Notes: generated by a model from the letters alone, not told the origin. A stretch of 36,595 nt of DNA from Bradyrhizobium sp. (GCA_028290305.1 JAQGKC010000192.1:1-36595); one strand, 5' to 3'. Counted from the stretch's first letter, positions 25,201 to 33,463 are shown. Translations and numbers: made by a program.

Positions 25201-25626
25201 GATGCTGGCGCTGCCGCCGTTGATCACGATGCCGGCGCCGGTGAATGCCAAATCGTTGACATTGGCGAAACTGTAGGCCGACGCCCCGGAATTGAACGTC
25301 CAGCCCCCGATCGTGGTATTGTTCGAGAACGACACGCCGCTGTTTTGGGTCGACACGCCGAACAAGGCGGTATCGGTCGGCACCGTGGCCGGGGTCCAGT
25401 TGCCAGCAGTATTGAAATCGCGGGTTCCGGTGAAGTTCCAGGTCGCATTCTGCGCCGCCGCCGGCAAGCCCGCGAGCAGCAAGGCCGAGGAGGCCAGCAG
25501 CGCCGCGCGCAGGGCACGCGGCCGGCCGCGGCCGTGGGATCGGGCGAGCGGCGCCTCGGCGTGGCTCCACAGCGCCATGCCGCCCGGGACCGGCCGTCGA
25601 TAGCGGCCGTTGATCGGTAACAGCAC
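22246..25626 (-). CDS. Autotransporter outer-membrane protein with repeat-rich passenger
   Basis: A type V secretion protein of about 1126 residues. Residues ~25-55 are a signal peptide (RAALLASSALLLAGLPAAAQ). A passenger follows with 13 degenerate ~19-residue repeats of the form F-NTSTAGNATITNN. Autotransporter-associated beta-strand motifs come next (TLTGTNTYTGGTTIDAGAAL, ILTGTSTYIGPTMVNGGTLS), with a linker of the PGNSIGLLTVQGSLVF type. The C-terminal ~280 residues form the beta-barrel, ending in the classic aromatic residue (GVVRYAW). The GTG at 25626 is preferred because AAGGAG lies seven bases before it. ATG 25578 is the alternative; upstream sequence is repeat DNA. The passenger should form a surface-exposed beta-helix, possibly an adhesin. 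No passenger enzyme domain was seen. Confidence 0.9.
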   Translation of the reverse strand: MLLPINGRYRRPVPGGMALWSHAEAPLARSHGRGRPRALRAALLASSALLLAGLPAAAQNATWNFTGTRDFNTAGNWTPATVPTDTALFGVSTQNSGVSFSNNTTIGGWTFNSGASAYSFANVNDLAFTGAGIVINGGSASITSGGSLEFFNTSTAGSATITNNNVLAFFNTSTAGSAFITNNNVLSFIDTSTAGSATITNNGSVGFSNTGTAGSATITNNNVLVFNITSTAGNATITNNNSLNFNHSSTAGNATITNTGGLQFHDTSTAGNATIINNNISTLQFFDTSTAGNASITNNGGATATIQFFNTSTAGNATITNNRTLSFSDSSTAGNASLVNNAVVDFFNTTTAGNATITNNAFMAFHDTSTAGDATLINNSGLGFGNASTAGNATITTNSGGTTIIGTSASGGTARFILNGTGALDISGLTTGGTTAGSVEGGGNVFLGAKILTVGGNNLSTTFSGVIQDGGFAGGTGGSLFKVGTGTLTLTGTNTYTGGTTIDAGAALQVGNGGAGGSIVGNVADAGTLIFNRSDSYTFVGAITGAGALAQNGSGTTILTGTSTYIGPTMVNGGTLSVNGSIASSNVTVNPGGTLGGNGTVGNTTINGGALAPGNSIGLLTVQGSLVFTAASSYMVEVSPANADRVNVTGAATLGGATVNASFAAGTYVAKQYTILNATGGVSGTFGAEVNTNLPANFQTSLSYDANNAYLNLLLTFAVPTGLNANQQNVGNALTNFFNTTGGIPLVFGALTPAGLTQASGELATGSQQTTFDAMNLFMGLLTDPFIAGRGDGVTGGAGAPQFAEENDSASAYAANGKPRSKSERDAYAAIYRKAPPIADTFAQRWSVWAAGFGGSQSTDGNAALGSNNTNSRIAGAAVGADYRFSPFTLAGFALAGGGTNFSIANGLGTGRSDLFQAGAFVRHTVGPAYISGALAYGWQDITTNRTVTIAGIDQLQARFNANAFSGRAEGGYRFVSPWIGGIGIAPYAAAQFTTFDLPAYAEQALIGTNNFALAYGAKSVTDPRSELGFRTDKSFAMPDGVLTLRGRLAWAHDYDTHRSIAATFQTLPGASFVVNGAAQASDSVLTTASIECKWTNNWSIAATFEGEFSNVTNSYAGKGVVRYAW
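24430..25185 (-). repeat. Thirteen tandem ~58-base coding repeats in the autotransporter passenger
   Basis: Thirteen consecutive units of 19-23 residues each contain (S/T)TAG(N/S/D)A followed by two or three Asn, with an aromatic-containing LxFxN/D lead-in. The third and fourth units from the end are nearly invariant in the TAGNA core, while flanks vary (FHDTSTAGNATI, FIDTSTAGSATI, FGNASTAGNATI). The DNA repeat is strong on both strands and creates long false ORFs on the plus strand. Each unit is the right size for one coil of a beta-helix. Confidence 0.9.
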
Positions 25627-25872
25627 GACCGTCTCCTTGCTCGCGCGTCGCCTTGCACGAAATCGGTTTTTTGAGATTCTTCTATCCACCACCATACGAA
25701 CGGCCGCCGCTTGCGGGCAACCCGGGATCGGGCGACCACCGAGCGGTTTTTGGCTGCTGTGACAATAGGGCCACCGCTCGCGCACACTCATTGGACGACA
25801 ATGCTGTAGCGAGTCCGCGCCTTCGGTCGCGTAATTCCGGTTGCGGATGAGCGTTTTCCTGAGGTGCATGGG

Positions 25873-25948
25873 TCCGTTGTTGGCACTTTTCGGACATGGC
25901 GTGATGTCCAACTTGAGTCCGCTATGCGGTTCAAACCGGACGTCGGCA
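25873..25948. repeat. Dispersed intergenic repeat, copy B
   Basis: Copy of the element at 2793-2868, in the same orientation, starting TCCGTTGTTGGCAC and ending CGGACGTCGGC. It lies upstream of the autotransporter gene and explains why the open frame of that gene appears to extend to 25983. Confidence 0.7.
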
Positions 25949-25988
25949 AGGCACGTAAAAATCCGCCATCCGCAGCGAGCCAAAAATA

Positions 25989-26558
25989 TTACAGCAAACC
26001 AGTGTTGGCCGGCGAGCCATAGTCTATCAAAGACAATCGAAGATGGAGTGCCCCTCTCATGATAGGATTTCCGTTACAGAACTGCTCACAGACTGCTTCG
26101 GCTGATTGATTTGGCCATAAGTGATTTATCAGGTGGATATGAGGCCCACCTACCCAGTGGTTTTTGTATCTATCTCGATCATGATTATCAAAATAGAAGA
26201 AATGCCATGTTTGCGCGTTCCAGAACAGATGCCCGGAAAGCAACCGTCTTTCGTCAAATGTGGCCTGGACCTTATTGGCAGCTTTTTGAGCGGCTGGCTT
26301 AAATCGGCCAACACCGTTCCCCGCGAGTGCCGCAAGGTCTGAGTCTGAAAGATGCAAATGCTCTGGAACGAACTGGCGGTGATGGGCTGAGTGCAGGAAC
26401 GGTGCGCCTGCCGACTTACACCACATGATGAAATTTGCTAGTTCGCTTTCACTGATTGTCGCCCCGCGACAATGCTTCTTCAAATCGCGCAACGTTTTGA
26501 TGGTGAAAATCGCGAGTAGGTTATCGATGTCGTCAGTCTGCGGCTTCACTGCCAGCAC
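25989..26558 (-). CDS. Conserved protein of unknown function
   Basis: A protein of about 189 residues without a known domain name. I recall similar uncharacterised proteobacterial proteins with the block RRLLSGHLFWN, WHFFYFDNHDRD, NHWVGGPHIHLINHLWP and MRGALHLRLS. The His-, Trp- and Asp-rich stretch could form a metal or nucleic-acid-binding site, but this is a guess. No signal peptide or membrane segment is visible. The start is uncertain: GTG 26558 is used, but the frame stays open upstream and reads coding-like sequence (HYPHRVILCDTRFVGKTNSW) back to a stop near 26,630 without a good start codon. The 5' end may therefore be truncated. It lies between dispersed repeats in an accessory stretch. 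Confidence 0.6.
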   Translation of the reverse strand: MLAVKPQTDDIDNLLAIFTIKTLRDLKKHCRGATISESELANFIMWCKSAGAPFLHSAHHRQFVPEHLHLSDSDLAALAGNGVGRFKPAAQKAANKVQATFDERRLLSGHLFWNAQTWHFFYFDNHDRDRYKNHWVGGPHIHLINHLWPNQSAEAVCEQFCNGNPIMRGALHLRLSLIDYGSPANTGLL

Positions 26559-26787
26559 CCATGAGTTGGTTTTTCCTACGAATCGGGTGTCACATAGGAT
26601 GACACGGTGCGGGTAGTGATCCGAAGATTGCTACCTTCTCCCGGCTATTCACAGGTACCGCTGCCGCAAGGCCTGCTTGCTTTGATCCGGAATCTGGCTA
26701 GGACACTCCGAGGACACCCATTCCAGAAAATTCATGTAACTATTTGAAATACCATGATAATTTATATACGCCCAGCCTAATCGATAA

Positions 26788-27235
26788 GCCCACGAGGGGC
26801 GTATCGCGATCGTCACGGACGCGGGGCGGGATGCGGTGGACGCGGCAGCGTCGGGCGCGGCTGAACTCGCAGGGCGGGCCGAACAGGCCTGTGAGCGATC
26901 AAGGGCGCGCGGACGAACGGCTGTTGTTGCGGACGGTGAAGCCGTGTGGTCCTGGCACCCGTTGCTGGTGTCAAGTTGGCGTAAGGCATGTCGGCCCGAC
27001 CGGGCTTTGTTCATGCCGTTCATTCGCCAATGACGGTGACAAGACGAATTCGTCGCCGGGGAGAGCACGGAATAGACCGTTAAAACCATTGCGTGCGGGA
27101 ATGCCGGGTGTTCCGGTGAACCTGTGGTGACGACCTCGTGTGCTACCTCCACCATTGCACACGAGACTGCGGGTGCAGCGGGCACCCGGCATTCCCCACG
27201 CCCTCCGTTATGAGGGAAGCTGGCGAAAACCTCGG
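26788..27235. repeat. Large mosaic dispersed repeat
   Basis: About 450 bases beginning CCCACGAGGGGCGTATCGCG. It includes the blocks GTGGTCCTGGCACCCGTTGC, GACGAATTCGTCGCCGGGGA, AATGCCGGGTGTTCCGGTGA and GCGGGTGCAGCGGGCACCCG. I remember this arrangement from many intergenic sites in Bradyrhizobium and Rhodopseudomonas genomes. Open frames over it on both strands are therefore not considered genes. GGCACCCGGCATTCC near the end is the inverted partner of GGAATGCCGGGTG earlier, so part of it can fold as a long hairpin. Confidence 0.65.
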
Positions 27236-27282
27236 GCGCATCGCGCCGCGGGAATGCGGAGGCGTGTCTGGAATTGGGCTCC

Positions 27283-27345
27283 GTCATTGCGAGGAGCGCA
27301 GCGACGAAGCAATCCATTCTTTCTCGCGGCTTGGTGGATTGCTTC
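27283..27345. repeat. Inverted repeat of the GTCATTGCGAG...GAAGCAATCCA family
   Basis: The sequence GTCATTGCGAGGAGCGCAGC followed by GAAGCAATCCA (27306-27316) is matched by its reverse TGGATTGCTTC at 27335-27345. This makes an 11-bp stem with an 18-base loop. It is a very common intergenic palindromic element in alphaproteobacteria and lies just after the preceding mosaic repeat. Confidence 0.7.
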
Positions 27346-27407
27346 GCGGAGCCTGTCATCGGGCGCGCATTCGCGCGACCCGGTGGCTCGCTGACGGTCC
27401 ATCGAGC

Positions 27408-28313
27408 CTACTCCGCCGCCTGAATCCATTCCGCGGCGCCTCGCCAGAGCGTGTCGCGATGCTCGGCGCGGAAGAAACCGAGATGGCCGATCCGGGTCGC
27501 CGCCGCGTCAGCCGGCGTGATGGTCAGGATTTCAGGCTTGATCGAGGTGAATCCCGAACAAAGCAATTCGACCGCCGGTCGCGTCGCCCAGGGATCGTCG
27601 GAAAGGCACAGCGCGCGCAACACGCCCTGATATTTCGGAAAATTTGGCAGGCCGCCGAGATCGGGATCGTCGAACAGATAGCGTTTGCTCATGACCCAGC
27701 TCACCCATTGCTGAAAGACGCCCTTCGGCAGATCTTCGCCCAACCCGCTCCAGCCCGGCGCATAGCCCAGGAATCGGGTGAGGGGAGTGCCGACGAAATT
27801 CAGCATGGCATAGACGCGGTAGCGTTCCGGCGAGGCCATCAGCTTCCAGTAACCGGCTTGCGCTGCGATCAGCAGCGCCCGCGATACCTCGCTGTTGTTG
27901 GCAAGCAGTCCCAGCGCCTGGCCGCCGAAGGAATGGCCGACATAGGCGAGAGGCAGGTTTTTGTAGCGTTCGCGCATCCAGGCCACCGCGGCCGTGACAT
28001 CGAGCGCAGCCCAGTCCGACATCGAGGCCTTGAAGCCGGCCAGCGATTTCGGCTGGTTATAGCCGAGCAGCGACATCTGGCGGGAATCGCCGATGCCGCG
28101 GTAGTCATAGGTCAGGACGGCGCAGCCCCGCCCTGCGAGATAACCGGCGAAACCCCGGTAGATCTTGCGGGGCACGGCGGTGGCGGAATTGATCAGAACG
28201 GCATGGCGCTTGGCGCCGCGGGGCAAAAACAGGGTCGCCCCCAGCAAATATCCGTCCGCAGCGGGGAAGCTGATGTCATCGATGAAAACGTCGTCCCGCG
28301 CAGCCTCTGCCAC
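27408..28313 (-). CDS. Alpha/beta fold hydrolase (serine aminopeptidase S33-like)
   Basis: A predicted hydrolase of about 301 residues. The nucleophile elbow is AYVGHSFGGQALGL, the strand-turn TYDYRGIGDSRQMSL precedes it, and a C-terminal GHLGFFR likely carries the catalytic His. An acid residue is expected near ITPADAAAT. It resembles COG4757-type predicted hydrolases; no signal peptide is seen, so it is probably cytoplasmic. GTG 28313 is preferred because a purine-rich AAGGGGG site precedes it and the sequence then begins with conserved material (FIDDISFPAADGYLLGATLF). The open frame extends to 28454, which would overlap the promoter region of the divergent DAHP synthase gene. Substrate unknown. 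Confidence 0.82.
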   Translation of the reverse strand: MAEAARDDVFIDDISFPAADGYLLGATLFLPRGAKRHAVLINSATAVPRKIYRGFAGYLAGRGCAVLTYDYRGIGDSRQMSLLGYNQPKSLAGFKASMSDWAALDVTAAVAWMRERYKNLPLAYVGHSFGGQALGLLANNSEVSRALLIAAQAGYWKLMASPERYRVYAMLNFVGTPLTRFLGYAPGWSGLGEDLPKGVFQQWVSWVMSKRYLFDDPDLGGLPNFPKYQGVLRALCLSDDPWATRPAVELLCSGFTSIKPEILTITPADAAATRIGHLGFFRAEHRDTLWRGAAEWIQAAE

Positions 28314-28486
28314 CCGCCGTTTCCCCCTTGCTTTTGCGCTGCATTCAGCAAATGCGGATTCGGCTGGTGCCGCAAGGGCTTGTCTTGCGGGGCGGAAATC
28401 CAACTGGCGGTCCGTCTCCAGCCTGTGTATAACGCGGCCCTTCACTATCCCCAATAAGTAGCGGTTTTTGCTCAGGAGTTAACGTC

Positions 28487-29875
28487 ATGTCCGAGCGGTG
28501 GACACCCGACAGCTGGCGCGCCAAACCGGTGTTGCAGATGCCTGATTATCCCGATGCGAAGGCATTGGCCGATGTCGAGGCGCAGCTTGCCACGTTTCCT
28601 CCGCTGGTTTTTGCAGGTGAGGCCCGCAACCTGAAAAAGGCGCTGGCGCGTGTCGCCGCCGGCGAGGCCTTTCTGCTTCAAGGCGGTGACTGCGCCGAAA
28701 GCTTTGCCGAGCATGGCGCCAACAACATCCGGGATTTCTTCCGCGTGCTGCTGCAGATGGCGGTGGTGCTGACCTATGCCGGTGCGCTGCCGGTGGTGAA
28801 GGTCGGCCGCATCGCCGGGCAGTTCGCCAAGCCGCGCTCATCGCCGATGGAAAAGGTCGACGGCGTGGAGCTGCCGAGTTACCGCGGCGACATCGTCAAC
28901 GATATCGCGTTCACGGCTGGGTCGCGCACGCCCGATCCGCAGCGTCAGTTGATGGCGTATCGTCAGTCGGCGGCGACCTTGAATCTGCTGCGCGCCTTCG
29001 CGACCGGCGGTTTCGCCAATCTCGGCAGCGTGCACCAGTGGATGCTTGGTTTCCTCAAGGATTCCCAGCAGTCGCGACGTTACAAGGAGCTGGCCGATCG
29101 GATTTCCGACGCGCTGAATTTCATGCGCGCCTGCGGTCTCGATCTCGAAAGCCATCCAGAATTGCGCGCCACCGACATCTACACCAGCCATGAAGCGCTG
29201 TTGCTCGGCTACGAGCAGGCCTTCACGCGGGTCGATTCCACCACCGGCGACTGGTACGCGACCTCGGGCCACATGATCTGGATCGGCGACCGCACTCGCC
29301 AGCTCGATCACGCCCATGTGGAATATTTCCGCGGCATCAAGAATCCGATCGGATTGAAATGCGGTCCGTCGCTCAAGCCGGACGAGTTGTTGCGGTTGAT
29401 CGATGTGCTCAACCCGGACAACGAGCCCGGACGCCTCACGCTGATCAACCGCTTCGGCTCCGACAAGGTCGCCGATCATCTGCCGCAGTTGATCCGCGCG
29501 GTGCAGCGCGAAGGCCGGGTCGTGGTCTGGTCGTGCGATCCGATGCACGGCAACACCATCACCTCGACCTCGGGCTACAAGACCCGGCCGTTCGACCGGA
29601 TCTTGTCGGAAGTGAAGTCGTTCTTCACCATCCATGCGGCGGAAGGCACCCACGCCGGTGGCGTCCATCTGGAAATGACCGGCCAGGACGTGACCGAATG
29701 CATCGGCGGCGCGCGCGCCATTACCGACGAGGCTCTCAACGACCGCTATCACACGGTCTGCGATCCCCGTCTCAACGCCGAGCAGTCGATCGACATGGCT
29801 TTCCTGATCGCGGAATTGCTCAAACAGGAGCGCGGCAGCAAGGTGCAGCCGATGCCGGTCGCGGCGGGACTTTGA
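28487..29875 (+). CDS. Class II 3-deoxy-7-phosphoheptulonate (DAHP) synthase
   Basis: A 462-residue class II (plant/AroAII-like) DAHP synthase. It condenses phosphoenolpyruvate with erythrose 4-phosphate in the first step of the shikimate pathway. Family marks are [13 protein letters not shown] near residue 65 (metal-binding Cys), [18 protein letters not shown] (PEP-binding Arg/Lys), the central [32 protein letters not shown], and [13 protein letters not shown] followed by [20 protein letters not shown] for the remaining metal ligands. Length matches the family. The ATG has AGGAG upstream (TCAGGAGTTAACGTC). It is followed one base later by dgkA, so the two are likely co-transcribed. The class is certain; the common gene symbols aroF, aroG and aroH vary between annotations. 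Confidence 0.96.
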   Translation: MSERWTPDSWRAKPVLQMPDYPDAKALADVEAQLATFPPLVFAGEARNLKKALARVAAGEAFLLQGGDCAESFAEHGANNIRDFFRVLLQMAVVLTYAGALPVVKVGRIAGQFAKPRSSPMEKVDGVELPSYRGDIVNDIAFTAGSRTPDPQRQLMAYRQSAATLNLLRAFATGGFANLGSVHQWMLGFLKDSQQSRRYKELADRISDALNFMRACGLDLESHPELRATDIYTSHEALLLGYEQAFTRVDSTTGDWYATSGHMIWIGDRTRQLDHAHVEYFRGIKNPIGLKCGPSLKPDELLRLIDVLNPDNEPGRLTLINRFGSDKVADHLPQLIRAVQREGRVVVWSCDPMHGNTITSTSGYKTRPFDRILSEVKSFFTIHAAEGTHAGGVHLEMTGQDVTECIGGARAITDEALNDRYHTVCDPRLNAEQSIDMAFLIAELLKQERGSKVQPMPVAAGL

Positions 29876-29876
29876 A

Positions 29877-30230
29877 TTGCTGCGGTTCTGGCGGGCCACG
29901 ATCAATACGCGCAACGGCCTGATCTTTGCGATCCGCTCCGAGCAGGCCGTCCGCGAAGAGCTGTTTGCACTGGCGCTCGCTTTGCCGATGGCGTGGCTGA
30001 TCGGCGTGACCGTCATGCGCCGCGTCGAGCTGATCGCGGTGGTTGTTCTGGTTCTGGTCGTGGAACTGCTCAACACCGCGATCGAGAAGCTCGCCGACCG
30101 CCTGACCACCGATCATGACCCGCAGATCGGGCGGGTCAAGGATATGGGCTCCGCGGCGGTGGGAGTAGCGCTCGTCATGGCGGGGCTGTTCTGGTTGTTC
30201 GCCATCGCCGAACGCATAGGCGCGGTCTAA
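29877..30230 (+). CDS. dgkA: Diacylglycerol kinase, prokaryotic type
   Basis: A 117-residue integral membrane kinase with three membrane helices, which phosphorylates diacylglycerol to phosphatidate and recycles lipid head-group by-products. Typical sequence is seen: NTRNGLIFAIRSEQAVREEL near residue 10-30, ELIAVVVLVLVVELLNTAIE (the catalytic Glu-Asn-x-Ala-Ile-Glu region) and KDMGSAAVGVALVMAGLFW. The start is TTG 29877, one base after the DAHP synthase stop; no ATG or GTG fits the conserved N-terminus. The near-overlap suggests translational coupling to the upstream gene. Confidence 0.94.
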   Translation: MLRFWRATINTRNGLIFAIRSEQAVREELFALALALPMAWLIGVTVMRRVELIAVVVLVLVVELLNTAIEKLADRLTTDHDPQIGRVKDMGSAAVGVALVMAGLFWLFAIAERIGAV

Positions 30231-30274
30231 AGCATGCAATTGCAGTTTGCCCCTGCCCAAGGCACCATCCCTCC

Positions 30275-32032
30275 ATGACAGAACGTGCTGCCGAGTTTAC
30301 GATCACGCTGGCCCAGTTGAACCCGACGGTCGGCGATGTCAGGGGTAACGCCGCGAAGGCGCGCACCGCGCGCGCGCAGGCGCGGGCCGATGGCGCCGAT
30401 CTCGTCGTCTTGCCCGAATTGTTCATCGCCGGTTATCCGCCGGAGGATCTGGTTCTCAAGCCCGCGTTTCAGTCGGCATGCCGCGCCGCTATCGAAGAGC
30501 TCGCGCGAGAGACCGCCGACGGCGGCCCGGCGATGCTGATCGGCAGTCCCTGGGTCGAGGACGGCAAGCTCTATAATGCCTGTGCCTTGCTGGACAATGG
30601 GCGCATCAGTGCCATTCGTTTCAAGGCCAATCTGCCGAACTATGGCGTATTCGATGAAAAGCGCCTGTTCGCGCGCGGGCCTGCCGCCGGCCCGGTGACC
30701 ATCCGCGGCATCAGGGTCGGCGTTCCCATCTGCGAGGACATTTGGCTCGAAGAGTCGGAGGATTACGAAAATGTCGTCGAATGTCTGGCGGAGACCGGCG
30801 CGGAAATTCTGATCGTGCCGAACGGTTCGCCTTACGCGCGCGACAAGAATGATTTGCGGTTGTCGATCGCGGTGGCGCGGGTCACCGAGAGCGGACTGCC
30901 GCTGATCTATCTCAACGAGGTCGGCGGGCAGGATGAACTCGTGTTCGACGGCGCGTCGTTCGCCCTGAATGCCGATCTGTCGGTAGCGGCACAGCTTCCA
31001 GCGTTCGAGGAGAGCATCACGACCCTGCGCTGGAGCAAAAGCGAAGCTGGCTGGCGCTGCGCCGGCCCGGTTGCGCCGCTGCTCGATGGCGACAAGGGCG
31101 ACTACGCCGCCTGCGTGCTGGGCCTGCGCGATTATGTCAGGAAAAACGGATTTCCTGGCGTGCTGCTCGGCATATCCGGCGGCATCGACTCCGCATTGTG
31201 CGCGGCGATAGCGGTCGATGCGCTGGGGGCGGAACGCGTTCGTGGCGTGATGCTGCCATTTCGGTTTACCGCGCAGGTATCGCTTGACGACGCGGCCAAG
31301 CTCGCAAGCCGGCTCGGCATCCGCTACGAGGTGCTGCCGATCGCGCAGGCCGTGAACGGCTTTGAGGAGATTTTGTCGGGCACCTTCGCAGGATTGCCGC
31401 GCGATATCACCGAAGAGAATCTGCAGGCGCGCGCGCGCGGCACGCTGTTGATGGCGATTTCCAACAAGACCGGCGCGATGGTGGTCACGACCGGCAACAA
31501 GTCGGAAATGTCGGTGGGGTATGCCACGCTCTATGGCGACATGAACGGCGGCTTCAATCCGATCAAGGATATCTACAAGACCGAGGTATTTCGGCTCTCG
31601 AGCCTGCGTAATTCATGGAAGCCGGAGGGTGCACTGGGGCCATCGGGCGAAGTCATTCCGGTGAACATCATCACGCGGCCGCCGACCGCGGAACTGCGCG
31701 AAAACCAGACCGATCAGGATTCCTTGCCGCCTTACGACGTGCTCGATGCGATCCTCGAACGCCTGGTCGAGCGGGAAGAGCCGCTGACCTCGATCGTCGC
31801 CGCGGGATTCGATCGCGAGGTGGTGGCGCGGATCGATCGCCTGCTCAATATCGCCGAATACAAGCGGCGGCAGGCGGCCCCGGGGGTCAAGGTGACGCGC
31901 AAGAATTTCGGGCGCGACCGCCGCTATCCCATCACCAACAAGTTTCGCGACATGGCCAAGGCGCTGCCCGAACCCGACGACACGCTGGTGTCGCGCGCGA
32001 GCCGCGGATCGGCGGAAGCGTTTGAAGGATAG
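30275..32032 (+). CDS. nadE: Glutamine-dependent NAD+ synthetase
   Basis: A 585-residue two-domain enzyme. The N-terminal carbon-nitrogen hydrolase domain (about 1-265) releases ammonia from glutamine with the triad Glu48 (VVLPELF), Lys117 (IRFKANLPNYGVFDE) and Cys153 (VGVPICEDIW). The C-terminal synthetase domain uses ATP to amidate deamido-NAD+; its PP-loop is GISGGIDSALCAAIA (residues 299-313), and TTGNKSEMSVGYATLYGDM follows. The last step of NAD synthesis is thus covered without a free ammonia supply. Length is standard. It starts 44 bases after dgkA on the same strand and is followed by a tandem hairpin element. No link to the NAD-targeting SIR2 island is implied. Confidence 0.97.
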   Translation: MTERAAEFTITLAQLNPTVGDVRGNAAKARTARAQARADGADLVVLPELFIAGYPPEDLVLKPAFQSACRAAIEELARETADGGPAMLIGSPWVEDGKLYNACALLDNGRISAIRFKANLPNYGVFDEKRLFARGPAAGPVTIRGIRVGVPICEDIWLEESEDYENVVECLAETGAEILIVPNGSPYARDKNDLRLSIAVARVTESGLPLIYLNEVGGQDELVFDGASFALNADLSVAAQLPAFEESITTLRWSKSEAGWRCAGPVAPLLDGDKGDYAACVLGLRDYVRKNGFPGVLLGISGGIDSALCAAIAVDALGAERVRGVMLPFRFTAQVSLDDAAKLASRLGIRYEVLPIAQAVNGFEEILSGTFAGLPRDITEENLQARARGTLLMAISNKTGAMVVTTGNKSEMSVGYATLYGDMNGGFNPIKDIYKTEVFRLSSLRNSWKPEGALGPSGEVIPVNIITRPPTAELRENQTDQDSLPPYDVLDAILERLVEREEPLTSIVAAGFDREVVARIDRLLNIAEYKRRQAAPGVKVTRKNFGRDRRYPITNKFRDMAKALPEPDDTLVSRASRGSAEAFEG

Positions 32033-32036
32033 GACT

Positions 32037-32146
32037 GGAGCGCGATCAGCAAAAGTGGAATCCGGTTTTGCGTCGGACCGCGCTCCAAACTTAAAAGAGC
32101 GCATGATCTTTGCGCCAAACCGCTCACACTTTGGCGGATCATGCGC
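32037..32146. repeat. Tandem hairpin (REP-like) element after nadE
   Basis: Two imperfect palindromes lie side by side. The first has arms GGAGCGCG and CGCGCTCC (32037-32086). The second has arms GCGCATGATC and GATCATGCGC (32099-32146). The sequence GCATGATCTT-GGATCATGC is a widespread intergenic element in Rhizobiales. It separates convergent nadE and the DUF2865 gene, whose stop codon touches its edge. It may act as a terminator or RNA stabiliser, although no T-run follows. Confidence 0.75.
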
Positions 32147-33315
32147 TAACGCGCGGGGATAAAGGTCGGGCCCACGGTACGGATCTGCTTGTTGTCCGGC
32201 GCGGCGCTCGGAGATGCCGCCGTGGTGCTCGCCGGATCGTCGGGAGCCGCCGGCGCCGTGGTCGCTGTGCCTGCCGGAGCCGTGCCCTTCTTGGCTGCGG
32301 TCGGAGTGGGTTTCGGCTGCGGCCGCGACATCTTCTTCGCGCTCTCTTCGGTGACGATGATGTCGCCTTGCTGTTCGGCGGCGGCTTTGTCGTCGATGGT
32401 TTTCAGCGCGTCGGACCAGGTCTGTCCGGCGGCCTTGCAAGCGCAGGACGGATTGAACTCCTGACGGTAACGAAACGCATTCGGGGATGACGAATAAGGT
32501 TGGCCGTTGACCGACACCGCCGAACTCATGTCTTCGCCGGGATTGCGATAGGTGAAAAGGTTGGCGTCCGTCGCCGGGCATAGCGCCTTGCAGGTTTTTT
32601 CGTCGTCGGGGAAGCGCGCCGGCACGGTGGCGAACGAGATCGGAAAATAGAAACCGTCGCAGGTGCGGACGCAGACCGTGCGGTAGGTTCCGGACTGCGG
32701 CCCGACATCGGCGCCAGGCACACCTGGATTCGCGCCGGGATTATTGTTGTTGTTGCCGAACAGATTGTTCAGAAAACCGCCCGGGCCTGGCGCGGCGTTG
32801 GCATATTGCGGCCCGCAATTATTCTGCGCGAGCGCCGTCAGCACCGAGCGGCGCTGATTGTCGCGCTCGGAGCCGCCGAAACCGCCGCCGCGTAGCCGCT
32901 CGAGGCTGGTCGTGATCTGATCCAGGTTAGCCCGCATTTGCTGGATCTGGTTGTTGACTGGACCGCATTGCGCCGACTGGCCGCTGAACAGCGAGAAAAA
33001 TCCGGAACTGTCGCAACCCATGCGCTTAGCCTGCGACGTGACGCGCTCGAGTTCGCCCTGCTGCTTGGTAGCAGCATCCTGATAACGGCGGATCTGGTCA
33101 TCCCTGGCCGGGTCCCCACTGCCGCCACCGCGGTCGATGGTCGCCAATTGCGCTTCCAGCCGCGGGCACATCGGATTGACCGGCGGTGCTCCTTGCGACG
33201 GTGGTGCAGACGGGTCCATCTGCGCCGAGGCGTCAACGCTCAGCACGACGCTGCCGAACAGCGCAGCGCAGGCCAAGATCCATCTGGAGAAGGGAGTAAT
33301 CAGCGTTTCAGGCAT
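32146..33315 (-). CDS. DUF2865 domain-containing secreted protein
   Basis: A 389-residue predicted periplasmic or surface protein. A signal peptide (WILACAALFGSVVLSVDASA) precedes a coiled-coil-like helical region (about 50-150, QIRRYQDAATKQQGELERVT and NNQIQQMRANLDQITTSLER). A Gly/Asn-rich linker (FGNNNNNPGANPG) follows. The DUF2865 core is YRTVCVRTCDGFYFPISFAT with many Cys (CKALCP, CACKAAGQTW), which probably form disulfides. The C-terminal ~80 residues are an Ala/Pro/Thr-rich low-complexity tail. Family members occur across Rhizobiales; function is unknown. It converges on nadE across the hairpin repeat. Confidence 0.88.
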   Translation of the reverse strand: MPETLITPFSRWILACAALFGSVVLSVDASAQMDPSAPPSQGAPPVNPMCPRLEAQLATIDRGGGSGDPARDDQIRRYQDAATKQQGELERVTSQAKRMGCDSSGFFSLFSGQSAQCGPVNNQIQQMRANLDQITTSLERLRGGGFGGSERDNQRRSVLTALAQNNCGPQYANAAPGPGGFLNNLFGNNNNNPGANPGVPGADVGPQSGTYRTVCVRTCDGFYFPISFATVPARFPDDEKTCKALCPATDANLFTYRNPGEDMSSAVSVNGQPYSSSPNAFRYRQEFNPSCACKAAGQTWSDALKTIDDKAAAEQQGDIIVTEESAKKMSRPQPKPTPTAAKKGTAPAGTATTAPAAPDDPASTTAASPSAAPDNKQIRTVGPTFIPAR

Positions 33316-33463
33316 ATCCGGCCATTAGAACAATACCGCGCGGCAGGAGACCAAAGGCGCGGCCAACGCGACCTTCCCATACCTGCTTCTCAGGGCAGCG
33401 TCACGTCGTTTCCGGGGCGCCAGTGTGGCAGGGACAGCCCTTGATTTGCCGCGTCAGATCGGC

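Noticed and set aside
24143..25276. Plus-strand open frame with repeated VMVALPAVLV units
   Set aside because: Produced by the coding repeats of the autotransporter read on the wrong strand.
26649..27359. Minus-strand open frame of 236 codons
   Set aside because: Lies over the mosaic dispersed repeats and has no protein motif; only its last ~28 codons fall outside the repeat.
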